Source: Galdieria sulphuraria | Lineage: Eukaryota; Rhodophyta; Bangiophyceae; Galdieriales; Galdieriaceae | Length of the DNA: 14,930 bases | Assembly (NCBI RefSeq): GCF_000341285.1 | Contig: NW_005178458.1 | Span: 188,001 to 202,930 of the forward strand | Direction: 5' to 3' | Shown: positions 1 through 8,594 of the stretch, in pieces | Layout of the letters: every line of letters begins with the position of its first letter | Numbering within the stretch: position 1 is the first letter of the stretch | Position numbers and translations under genes: made by a program | Notes under the pieces: model-generated | Told to the model about the DNA's origin: nothing | Databases searched by the model: none | What the model saw: the letters and a program-made list of their open reading frames with translations, nothing else

Positions 1-1
1 T

Positions 2-211
2 GACTATCGTTTGTTCTCGATGGGTACAAAATACGTGTTGGATGACTCTACAACCCTCAAAGCAAAAGTAGATTCGACTGGTTCACTAGCTGCAGTATAC
101 ATGCACATGATCCGTCCAAAGACTTGGGTTTCCGTTTCTTCTCAAGTGAACCTCAACTCACTTGAGAAAGGTGGACATAAAGTAGGGTTTGCTTTAGCAG
201 TTGAACCCTAA
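2..211 (+). CDS. Mitochondrial outer-membrane porin (VDAC), C-terminal part, cut by the window edge
   Basis: This is the last exon of a voltage-dependent anion channel, the beta-barrel that passes metabolites and ATP/ADP through the mitochondrial outer membrane. The frame is open from the window edge (first full codon at 2) to TAA at 209-211, giving 69 residues. The segment starting GTKYVLDDSTTLKAKVDSTG matches the late strands of eukaryotic porins (typical pattern: KY..D....+AKV.S.G), and the end GGHKVGFALAVEP matches the usual GGHK.G.AL.. tail. The final strand K-V-G-F-A-L-A-V fits the mitochondrial beta-signal (polar-x-G-x-x-hydrophobic-x-hydrophobic) read by the SAM/TOB insertion machinery. 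The ATG at 20 is internal, not a start. The next gene begins about 100 bp downstream on the same strand. Confidence 0.9.
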   Translation, partial: DYRLFSMGTKYVLDDSTTLKAKVDSTGSLAAVYMHMIRPKTWVSVSSQVNLNSLEKGGHKVGFALAVEP

Positions 212-315
212 AATACTTCTTTTTGACCAGAATTCTGTTATTCAAGCGTCGCATGTTCTTTTTTCTGTTATTTTCGCTATTAAATCTCAAATTTTTTTTC
301 TCATTCGGAAGAGAC

Positions 316-1513
316 ATGTTTGTTTTCTCTTGTTGGTCATCCAGTGAAACTTTTTCTGGTAGCTCGTTGGAGAGGTTACCAAGTTCTTTTATAGCTAGAA
401 AAAGAGCTCCTCTGCTTGTACGACCGAAGCAACAAGTAAGAGTTTTATCTTTACAAGCTTCAAACCAGTTGGAGAAACTACAGAAGCTCACAGTTGGTGA
501 CCCTGAATATCCTAAAAGAACTCTTCTGAAACTGTTGTCAATAGGTTATTGTGGCAGATACTGGAGACTTTGAGCAAATAATAAAGTTCAAGCCTACCGA
601 TGCCACGACCAATCCCTCACTTATCTATCAAGCTTCCCAGTTACCGCAGTATCAACACTTGGTAGACGACGCCATAAAATATGGAAAATCAAAAGCCAAC
701 AGTGCAGAAAAAAGAGTAGATCATATTCGGGACAAGCTATTTGTAAACTTTGGAGCAGAAATTAGCAAGATTGTTCCGGGTTACGTTTCCACCGAAGTGG
801 ATGCAAGATTGAGCTTTGACGTAGAAGGATCTGTGCGACAAGCGGAAAAACTGATCCAACTTTACGAAGAAATTGGAGTGCCCAAGAATCGCATTCTTAT
901 CAAGCTAGCTTCGGTAGGTCTTATATTTGTAGTTTTCCGCTGTTGAATTATTGGCTAGACTTGGGAAGGAATACAAGCAGCCAGTATTCTTGAAAGGAAA
1001 GGAATTCACTGCAATATGACACTCTTATTCAATATTTGTCAAGCAGCAGCTGCAGCAGAGGCCGGAGCTACTCTGATTTCGCCATTTGTAGGTCGTATTC
1101 TGGATTGGTACAAAAAGAACAAAGGCCAGGAATATATTGCCGACAATGATCCTGGAGTTGTTTCTGTGAAAGAAATATTTTATTACTATAAGAAATTTGG
1201 ATATTCCACCATAGTGATGGGTGCCAGCTTTAGAAACAAGGACGAAATTTTAGCTTTGGCTGGCTGTGATCGCTTAACTATAGCACCCAAGTTATTAAAA
1301 GAACTTATGGAGGCAGACGGAGAAGTAGTTCGCAAGTTGGATGCGGATGAGGCAAAGAAGAAGAATATAGAGAGAATTCCTACAGACGAGAAGAGTTTTC
1401 GTTGGTTACTGAACCAAGACCCTATGGCAACTGAGAAACTTGCTGAGGGCATTCGTAGTTTCGCTCAAGATATCGTTTCACTCAACAAACTGCTGGATAA
1501 AGTTTTAGTATGA
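316..1513 (+). CDS. Transaldolase, bacterial TalB type, probably plastid-targeted; three exons
   Basis: Transaldolase moves a dihydroxyacetone unit from sedoheptulose-7-phosphate to glyceraldehyde-3-phosphate in the pentose phosphate pathway. Exons are 316-492, 545-913 and 959-1513 (366 codons plus stop), joined by introns of 52 bp (493-544, GTTGGT...TAG) and 45 bp (914-958, GTAGGT...TAG), both in phase 0. All TalB landmarks are present at a constant offset of 47 from E. coli TalB numbering: Asp64 in VADTGD, Glu143 in STEVDAR, and the Schiff-base Lys179 in RILIKLAS, split from the following TWEGI by intron 2. Other family motifs are [29 protein letters not shown] and [10 protein letters not shown]. 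Residues 1-59 precede the enzyme core; they are rich in Ser, Arg and Leu and begin Met-Phe-Val-Phe, which suits a red-algal plastid transit peptide with an early Phe. An in-frame ATG at 253 would add 21 Phe-rich residues; I prefer 316. Splice sites are inferred from homology. Confidence 0.93.
493..544 (+). other. Intron 1 of the transaldolase gene (52 bp)
   Basis: Reading through would give unrelated sequence and a shift of frame. Splicing at GTTGGT and AATAG joins ...EKLQKLT to VIVADTGD, exactly as bacterial transaldolase reads. The donor deviates from GTAAGT. The size is the same as the other introns in the window. Confidence 0.85.
914..958 (+). other. Intron 2 of the transaldolase gene (45 bp)
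   Basis: Donor GTAGGT and acceptor GCTAG. Removal joins the active-site KLAS to [12 protein letters not shown], restoring the universally conserved KLAST-W segment. The intron contains an in-frame TGA, so it must be removed for a full enzyme. Confidence 0.9.
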
Positions 1514-1530
1514 ACGAATCTCATGACATG

Positions 1531-1536
1531 AATAAA
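1531..1536 (+). terminator. Possible poly(A) signal of transaldolase
   Basis: AATAAA lies 18 bp after the transaldolase stop codon. Position and sequence fit a polyadenylation signal, but AATAAA is common in AT-rich DNA and its use in this organism is not shown. Confidence 0.3.
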
Positions 1537-1701
1537 GTTGCCTGGATTTGACGACGGACTTGATTTCAGGCATCTCGAAAGAAGCAGCACATGAACAACT
1601 TTTTCCACACAAATGTCCAATAGATTTTCAATTTCTTCTAAACGTACAAAACTCGTTATTCGATTTCTTCCTTCTCCATATTGTTGATTTTCGGTTGTGA
1701 C

Positions 1702-2692
1702 ATGAATGGCCTAGTCTCTCAAGTCTCTGCTCTAAATGGAACAAGTAATAAGAGAATAGCATTAGTTACTGGAGGAAACAAAGGAATAGGTTTTGAAATT
1801 TGTAGATTGTTGGGCAATCCTCAGAACAACATACTTGTTATTCTAGGAGCGAGAGACAAACAGAGAGGAAATGAGGCTTGTAAAAAACTCGAGCAACAAG
1901 GAATTGAAGTTGTGTTTAGAGAGTTGGAGGTGTCCGATATTACAAGTGTGAAGAATTGTGCTGCTTGGGTGCAAGACACTTTCGGACACTTGGATATTCT
2001 GGTGAACAATGCAGGTATATTCTACAAGACTGGCCCACTGTCAAAGGAGGTTGCTCGACACACTATGGACGTCAATTTTTATGGAACTCTTTATTGTTGT
2101 CAGTATTTCATACCTTTATTGCGTGAAGGTGGTAGAGTAGTAAACATGTCGAGTAGAATGGCACTCTTTGCTAGATTGTCACCAGCACTCTTTAAAAAAT
2201 TTACAAAGCAGGATTTGAATATTTCAGAGTTATGTGAGCTTATGGAATCTTTTATTCGCTCAGTAGAGAAAGGCCGTGTAAAGGAAGATGGCTGGTTTAG
2301 ACATTCCTGTAAGTCAACTTTCGAGCGGTATTTATTGTCTTCATACTCATAAATGACTGTTTAGACGGAGTAAGCAAAGTGGGTGTTGTATGTCTTACTC
2401 GAATTCTTGCTCGAGATGAAAGGAGACCGGATATTCTGATCAACTGTTGTTGTCCAGGTGGGTTTTACAAGGCACTCGTTATATGAAAGCCGTATTAAGA
2501 TATTTAGGTTTTGTAAGGACGGATATGACAGCACCTAACGCGGAAAAGACTCCGGAAGAAGGTGCAGATACGCCTGTGTGGCTTGCTCTGTTACCTAAAG
2601 GAGGTCCCACCGGCAAATTCTTTGGAGAACGCAAAGAATTAGATATCCGAGTAAACTTCCCGGCACCGCGTTTGCAACTGTCGAAAATGTAA
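1702..2692 (+). CDS. Short-chain dehydrogenase, carbonyl reductase (CBR1-like); three exons
   Basis: This is an NAD(P)H-dependent SDR-family oxidoreductase most like animal and plant carbonyl reductase 1, which reduces quinones and reactive carbonyls in the cytosol; the true substrate is unknown. Exons are 1702-2308, 2365-2457 and 2508-2692 (294 residues; CBR1 is about 277). Introns of 56 bp (GTAAGT...TTAG) and 50 bp (GTGGGT...TTAG) are both in phase 1. The Rossmann motif TGGNKGIG is at residues 23-30, NNAG at 102-105, and the catalytic Ser is in NMSS near 150-151. The catalytic Tyr203 and Lys207 (YGVSK) are created by the first splice, the Tyr codon being split between exons. The segment between Ser and Tyr is long, about 50 residues including EDGW, as in CBR1. 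Exon 3 carries RTDM.AP...TPEEGA.TPVWLALLP, a CBR1-type C-terminus. Start: first ATG of the open frame. No targeting signal is evident. The downstream region is a decayed minus-strand gene. Confidence 0.93.
2309..2364 (+). other. Intron 1 of the SDR gene (56 bp)
   Basis: Donor TGTAAGT after codon position 1 and acceptor TTTAG. Splicing produces the SDR active-site YGVSK; unspliced reading ends at TAA 2350-2352 without it. Confidence 0.92.
2458..2507 (+). other. Intron 2 of the SDR gene (50 bp)
   Basis: Donor CCAG|GTGGGT and acceptor TATTTAG. Splicing joins INCCCPG to FVRTDMTAP, matching the conserved N.C.PG.V.TDM segment of SDR enzymes. Confidence 0.9.
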
Positions 2693-2703
2693 AATTGCTC
2701 TTC

Positions 2704-2709
2704 AATAAA
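2704..2709 (+). terminator. Possible poly(A) signal of the SDR gene
   Basis: AATAAA starts 12 bp after the SDR stop codon. It is similar in placement to the motif after the transaldolase gene, which mildly supports real use of this signal here. Confidence 0.35.
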
Positions 2710-3114
2710 AGATATTGTTTGAGGGAGATGTTAGTATAAGTCAACTCAGATGGATATCTTTTCTCTTTGACAAGTCAAGGTCATTATGAAGTGGTTTAAA
2801 GATAACCTGGAAACATTCTTGCACAATATTCTATCCAACCGGAAATTTATATTGGCAAGATCGATCCATTCAAACAGAAATATTTCAGTGAGAAATTCTT
2901 CCTTCCATTCCAATTCTAGTTTGTATTTTGAACGATATAGTATTATCTCCCTCAAAATCATTCTAACATTATTAGTCTGTGAAAAGCTTTTCAATTCAGA
3001 AAGGAAAATCTGTCTACATAGAAACAATTACACTCAAACCATCAGACCATCTGAACAATATTGTGCGCATATACTAACTTTTATATGGAATATTTCCTCC
3101 ATCTATTTTCATTC
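2710..3114. other. Intergenic stretch with two unsupported overlapping open frames
   Basis: Between the SDR gene and the 3' end of the ABC-transporter relic there is an ATG-started 110-codon frame on + (2786-3118) and a 93-codon frame on - (2746-3027, no ATG start). Neither resembles a known protein, both are rich in Ile, Phe, Ser and Arg as AT-rich chance frames are, and they overlap each other. I see nothing else in this stretch. Confidence 0.3.
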
Positions 3115-6100
3115 TTAGGCAATTGGGCTTGAAACAGTTCGCGAGGAACAGTCACAATCCGGTGAATTGTGCATAACGTCATTGGAGACTGTGCGAATAA
3201 AGACACATTCTAATGTACCACTTGAGATAGCCAAATCTCTTATAGAAAATTCACTTTTTAAATTTTCCAGCTTCCAAAACAACTCTTACAGCCTCACTAC
3301 ACATCACACGGGATATTATATGTGAAATGGCCGTTGATTTTTTTGCTCAGTTTCACTTTGTTGCGGAATAAACGATTCGATCCCATTAATATAATTTGAG
3401 AAATTGTCTTGTTCTTGATCACATCCATTACCATCTATTGTCATTTCTAGAAGATATCCAATTCCAAAGTGGTTCTCCAGAGATTCAGGTTATCTACACA
3501 CTGAACCGAACCTTGAGATAACAGGACAACCTGTCATCGAAAAAATGCAATAAATACTATTCTCCTTCGATTCAGAGCTTACTTTGTCACAGAGTCGCTC
3601 AGCTTCATCCATTGCGTGAGTTGTAAGCAAGATAGCTCTTCCTTTTTTGTTGTTCTATATATCTATCTCCACAGTGCTTGCTTAGAGAGTGAGTCCAAGC
3701 CTGAGGTATACATTTATATTAGATAAAATAATATCAAAATTTCAAACCTGTTCTAGGTTCATCTAAGAAGACTATGTCTGGATCTCCAGCGAATGTGCCA
3801 CCATTAAAATTTCTAACTAAAGTTTTTCCAGAGGCGATTAAATCTGTACTCTCCAATAAACAATCTACTTGATGCTTCAGTTCGCTTCTTTTGATGCTCT
3901 TAAGCAATGCATAAAATTGAAGATGCTCTTCTGCAGACATATCGTCACATTGAGTGAATTTGTTGATTTTCTATACGGAATAACCTCCTACGAACGCTTG
4001 TCCACCAATAAGTGGAAAGAGTCCTTGCAATTCTTCGTGACACAAGATTAGTCCAACTACAAAAAGCATATCAAATACCTGAAAAGATAGTAATAGTGAT
4101 AGTTTTTCCAGCACCATTTTTTCCAAGTATACCTAAACAACTATCGAGGGGAACTCCCACTGTAAGGCCGTCAAGAGCGAGATGTTTCCTTTGAATGGAA
4201 AAAAGATCTCTCCTGTGATATTATTTCCTCAGCTGTTTCAAATAGATACCAGGCTCCCTATTTAAAACCCGAGATAATATAGTCGCTCCTCGTCCAAAAT
4301 ATCTAAAGGGAAAAGAGGTCTCTATTGTTCTGCTACTAGTGGCATTCCACTCTGCTGCTCCTATTCTAAAACTGTTTCACTGATCGATTTCAATGGAAGA
4401 GAATAACTAGACTCTTCTAGTTGTATAAGTCCTAGATCTGAAAGCGAGCATGAAAGTACCTGTAGTTCCATATCTAAAGTGTATAAACTGAAGTCCATGC
4501 CGGTCTCCATTCTAATATCGCATGATCGAGAAAAGCACAAATGTTTTAAAATCTCCAACTTGCACCAAAAGTATCTTTTGATCGTTCTCATATACATAGG
4601 GCAGTCTAGGAAGATCAATGCATACTTCTGGTAACCTTGAGAAGTAACTGCAACGTCAATGTATATACCAAGCAGTAAAAAGATGGCCCATTCTACTGCC
4701 AAAAATATCATGACTCTACAACAAGGCATAGGAGCTTTACAAATGCCAGTGGCACCAGATAAGGAAACCGCAAGACCTACAAAAATATCACACCACTATT
4801 AACTATACGAAGAAAGCCCTATTTACCGGCATCATCAGCTTTTCCAATATAGTAAAGAGCCGAAGAAAAAGTTAAAGTTGGTAGTATACTGGTCCAACTC
4901 ATGAAATTCTCACTTGCATGATATTCTACAACCTTGGCAATATAGAAAAAGCCCATAAAGTTTGCAACTGTCACATAAATCCAACCTAACTTTCCAAATT
5001 GAATAAGCGAAAAATATTAGTATGCTTACTCACCATGAAAGCATCTATAGGATTTCTGAGTAGGCCCGAAAGGAATATGGAAAAGGAGATGCATTCATTT
5101 CCCCAAGCAAAGAACAAAACTATATTGGTAAAAACACTGTTTTCAGAAAAAAACGAAATACCAAAGGCAATGCCCAGAACAATAAGAATGGCACAAAATA
5201 AAACAAATATAACAAGCATGAAAGATACGTAACGAATCGATAGACCTGTCTTTAGTGTTTGGCAAGAAGCTTTGAACACTCGTTTATGGATACTTACTGC
5301 TGTCTGTAGTAGCCCCATCATCTTCATTAGAATTCTTAAACCTGACGCCTTTTCGTACACATGTTTCTCACATATGAAGGAACTAGAAAATGAAGCAGGA
5401 ATGAAATGGCGATCAGTCTATAAATAGCTAATGGACTATGAATGGCAGATACAGCATTCTCTATGGGTTTCAAAAGGTTTACGACATGATAAGGTTGTCG
5501 ATTGGTAAATAGATATCTTTCAGCTTGAGACAAATAGGAATCTGAAAGAAGAGAATGAAGCTGTAAATTACTAAAATTGATGTAAGGTATGAAGAAGAAA
5601 GATCAGAGAGCGATAAATTATCAAGAAACGAAATTTTTGGCAGATGGAAAGTGCTCACGAAGTTTTCGCGATAAAAGAAAAGATAACCAGGCATCAGTAA
5701 ACGTCTTCCTTAGTCGTTTATGAAAAATGTGAAAACCCCGAGGATGTATTCTTTCCGAAAGTGTACGATAAAAAGCGTCGGAAAGTCTCATGATACTTGC
5801 AATAAGCTGACAATTCCCTCTAGTCCAATTATTGTACCGAAGTATTCACTAGTTTCTGCAATTATTGCATAGTAGAACACATCAACGACGAAGCCCACTG
5901 GAGAACTCTGTACTCTCTCACTATGTCGGCTGGCGGGTTGCGAAATTGTCGAATTTTTTAGCTCTGTGTTCACATAATTGAAAGAGAATGCCTCGTAGCA
6001 ACTTGTTTGGAGTTCGAAACTTTCAAGGCCACCGGAATTGAGCAGTTGTACAAGACTTTGATGTCCCAAGTTACCACCTCGAGTAGATCCGTTTTCTTCC

Positions 6101-6850
6101 TTGTCGCTCGTGTTGACAGAAAAAATATTGTCTATAAGATTATATCCAAAGAACTCTGCGACTTCAAAATAGCACAGATACTTGAATACTTCCGTACAAT
6201 TGTCTCGAGACTCAGAAAACTTGCTTATAAGATTGATTAATATTTTTGCCTATGAATGGTTGTTGGGCTTGCATCGTTCAATATTGCAACAATAATGCAT
6301 TGCAATGGATCACAGAAGATATCGCAGGACGGATAACTTATTTATCCAGCCGACTCGCCAGTACTTGGTTGAGATATCAGAATTGACTTTTTCATGCTGT
6401 TGGAACGACTTAGTACCTTGTAAGTTGACAGAGAGTTTGAATTAAAGCTACCTTATCATATACGGATTGCGAAACTGTGGAATAAAGTACCAACATTTTT
6501 AGCTTCATATTTCCTCTCTGAGTGAAGTAATATCTCATGTGCAAGTCCATTGATGCCACACAAAACTGCTACGATGATGAAAGGCGACAGAATATACAGA
6601 GAATCTCAACCTTTTGATGTCTTTGGAAATGGAAGTTCTTCAATACTAAGGCTTGTGTCTGTTTGGAGAATAGACAAAATCTATTTACCTTTGTTCTATG
6701 TCTAACAGTATAGCTATCGAACTTTATCAAGTCTTCTGGAGCTCCAAATTCTTCAAAATTAATTTGCTGGTTTTCCTAGTTCACAGCTCTTTTATGACTT
6801 GGCCTGAACTTTCCTTCAGTACTCTTTCTTAAGATTGTTTCAGATATCAT
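3115..6850 (-). pseudogene. Decayed ABCA-family half-size ABC transporter with at least six short introns
   Basis: Reading 5'-3' on the minus strand, the whole plan of an ABCA-type half transporter (membrane export of lipid-like substrates) can be followed. TQALVLKNFHFQR near 6660 is the N-terminal basic helix, followed by a first membrane segment; the extracytoplasmic region is at about 6240-5400; MKMMGL at about 5340-5310 is the conserved cytoplasmic motif before membrane helices (5249-5034, 4989-4827, 4776-4650). Walker A GKNGAGKT is at 4124-4101, Walker B IVFLDEP near 3770, an H-loop TTHAMDEAERLCD near 3600, and the C-terminal GTLECVFIRTVS near 3180, ending with TAA at 3117-3115. Introns still readable: 5297-5250, 5033-4990, 4826-4777, 4078-4024, 3747-3701, 3582-3531 (44-55 bp). 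Lesions: frameshifts near 6620, 5360, 3475 and 3255; TAG at 3973-3971 with loss of the Q-loop region; loss of about ten residues at the LSGG signature near 3795; TAG at 3665-3663. The exact 5' end is uncertain. Confidence 0.85.
4101..4124 (-). other. Surviving Walker A of the ABC-transporter relic
   Basis: These 24 bases read GKNGAGKT in the relic frame, a perfect ABC Walker A. It is preceded by DGLTVGVP.DSCLGIL, as in ABCA proteins (ALDGL...V..G...GLLG). It makes the family assignment firm although the domain is broken further on. Confidence 0.85.
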
Positions 6851-7942
6851 TGCCAATGTCTGAGTATAGTTGGTTCTTCCAGCTAACCATTCGTCTTACA
6901 AATTTAGGGTAACTATTGATGTATGCGCAACACTCAGCTGTCCCTGTACCGCTAAATTATCCACTTTTCTGCACTTCTTTCGACATGAAAGGCTGGTTTC
7001 TCATTTCCACATAATTCAAAAGCATATTCACTGCAAGAGTCAACAAACCAGGAATCCCACCTGTATATTCCAACAATGAATCTGCCAATTCATTTACTGA
7101 AAAGGAAGAACTACATAAGACATCATACACTGGAACTTAAGTAGGTGTTTTTAGAAGACTCTTTTCAAGGAATTCAACGATACTGGAAGCGTCCAAAGGT
7201 GATAAAGAAATAAAATGAAGTGTAACTTTTGATAGCCCAAAAGCTACATAATTCTTAATACTTAAACCCTTGCTTTTCCCAACAAGTATAAAAAACAAGT
7301 CGGGTTCTTCGCACAACTCACGAATGATACCGAAAAAGTCGAACCACACCTTTTTCATTCTTCTCCAGTTGAAAAAAAGTTCCCTTTGTATCAAGCACAC
7401 CAACTTCATCAAATGCCACCAAAGATATTGATCGGAAGGAATGCCCAAAGTCTTCCGTAGCTCCGGAATCAGAACATTTTGGATAGGGAGGAATGTGTCT
7501 GTAGGCTTCATTAGGCTTCATAAACGGTAGACCCATCTGATCATAAGCCAATCGGTACAATAAAAAGCACAAGGCCCACTTCAGGTTTCGTTTTTCCTCG
7601 ATAAGTCGAATGGGCTTCAACTTCCTTAGATCAACATAAAGCAACGAAGCCTTTTTCAGCTTCTCCAAAAAACATCTTCGATTGGCCTTCTCAGACTCAC
7701 CAACGAATAGAGATCTATACGTGCACTTTCACCCGTGTTATCCAACAGTTTCAAGTAACTTCGTACGAAACTTTTCTTTCTTCCGAAGAGGTGAGGGCCA
7801 AAAGGTATGACTGGTTTGAAAGGGCGACCATGTTTACGAAGTTGTATAGCCTAAATAACTGCTTTGTTACTACACGAACATCTTGTTCTCAGTCTACTAC
7901 AACCATGTCATACACGCTTTCTGCGTCAAGCTCACTAGACAT
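6840..7942 (-). pseudogene. Decayed paralogue of the neighbouring ATPase (ATPase part only)
   Basis: On the minus strand a broken protein reads in the same order as the N-terminal half of the gene at 11057-8595. It has an N-terminal segment starting MSSELDAESVYDM, a P-loop region FGPHLFGRKKSF near 7790 (intact copy: FSPHVFGAGKSF), Walker B LVAFDEVGV near 7410, a sensor-1-like strand FFILVGKSKGLSI near 7270, LHFISLSPLDASSIVEFLE near 7190, and YTGGIPGL near 7050. Lesions: TGA at 7891-7889, a frameshift near 7830, another near 7710, a third near 7360, TAA at 7139-7137, and a further TAA near 6965. The Walker A Gly-Lys is changed to Lys-Lys, so it could not bind nucleotide normally. No nuclease or SAM part follows; the frame runs into the start of the ABC-transporter relic. 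It is clearly dead, and older than any damage in the large copy. Confidence 0.75.
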
Positions 7943-8224
7943 ATTGTAAAATGTAAACTAAACTAAGCGACAGTAAAATACAACAATGATCGATCAACCT
8001 TAAGTAGTTCAACGCTCAAAACTTCTAACGGTTCATAGTTGAAAAAAGAGTGCTCCTTGCGCCTTTTATTTGTATGACAAGTTAACAGAGTTGCTTCCCG
8101 TCGAAATTGAAAAGTGGCCATCTCGCACTTTCAAGTTGACCTTACAAAGCATCTGACTTGGACTGATCACCGCACAAAACATGAGAACAAATCAAAACTA
8201 ATTGCAATCGAACTGAGATTTTCT

Positions 8225-8459
8225 TTGCAAAGCTAATTTCGGTCAAACTCAACTTTGTTGAAAGGCTTAAGCGTCGCTAGGGAGTTGACGGAAGTTCCTT
8301 ACGACGCTATCTTTCTCCTGTCGCAATATTACTATGGTATGAAGATAAATTCTATCTATACCAGTTATTATACCAATAGCTTTTTATATCTCTTTCAGTG
8401 GAATATTTTCTTCAATAAAACTCACTAAACATAAAAAGACTCCATATCTCCTGTGAAAG
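8225..8459. repeat. Dispersed repeat, copy 1 (about 235 bp)
   Basis: This segment aligns along its whole length, in the same orientation, with 14465-14698. The best islands are TCAAACTCAACT.TGTT.AA, GTCGCT.GGGAGTTG, and AGTGGAATAT.TTCTT followed by AAAACTCACTA. The copies are diverged, with short indels between islands. A 7-bp stem pairs 8270-8276 with 8302-8308 around a 25-base loop. I see no terminal inverted repeats, target duplication or A/B-box promoter. It could be a non-autonomous mobile element, a duplicated promoter/UTR of a gene family, or a structured RNA; strand is undecided. Confidence 0.75.
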
Positions 8460-8563
8460 CATTTGCTCAAAATCGAGTAAAGCAGGTTAACATCTTCAAT
8501 GTTCGATAATAGAATAAAAGAAAATTTTGTATTTATGAGTTGCAAATACAACGAATGAAACAT
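8267..8563 (-). pseudogene. Small unrecognised reading frame interrupted by one TAA
   Basis: On the minus strand an ATG at 8563 opens 59 codons, ending at TAA 8386-8384, and the same frame then stays open for another 38 codons to TAA 8269-8267. Composition is protein-like (NIEDVNLLYSILSKC, then GIITGIDRIYLHTIVI and VVRNFRQLPSDA) rather than AT-rich noise. I do not recognise the family. It begins 32 bases after the stop of the large ATPase gene and overlaps repeat copy 1, but the reading frame is not preserved in repeat copy 2, which weakens the coding case. Chance remains possible. Confidence 0.3.
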
Positions 8564-8594
8564 ATTGAAAAAATGACAAAACTCTCAAATACAT

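Larger units (their letters stand above)
7943..8594. other. Spacer between the two ATPase paralogues
   Basis: No intact gene is seen. The stretch holds repeat copy 1 (8225-8459) and an interrupted small reading frame on - (8563-8267), listed separately. The rest (7943-8224) is AT-rich with no recognisable motif; it would contain the promoter of the dead paralogue at 7942. Confidence 0.4.

Noticed and set aside
2786-3118. ATG-started 110-codon frame on the + strand
   Set aside because: AT-rich composition, no recognisable family, and overlap with an equally long minus frame and with the last bases of the ABC-transporter relic.
4057-4078. 22-bp GT-AG intron after the Walker A of the ABC-transporter relic
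   Set aside because: A 55-bp intron ending at 4024 fits the size class and joins to GLFP...GGQAFVGGYSV, the expected ABCA sequence.
6007-6240. 77-codon + frame
   Set aside because: It is antisense to the extracytoplasmic region of the ABC-transporter relic, which is open over a longer interval on the minus strand.
6659-6688. 30-bp GT-AG intron in the ABC-transporter relic
   Set aside because: It is shorter than every supported intron in the window (44-56 bp), and the sequence reads through in frame without a stop.
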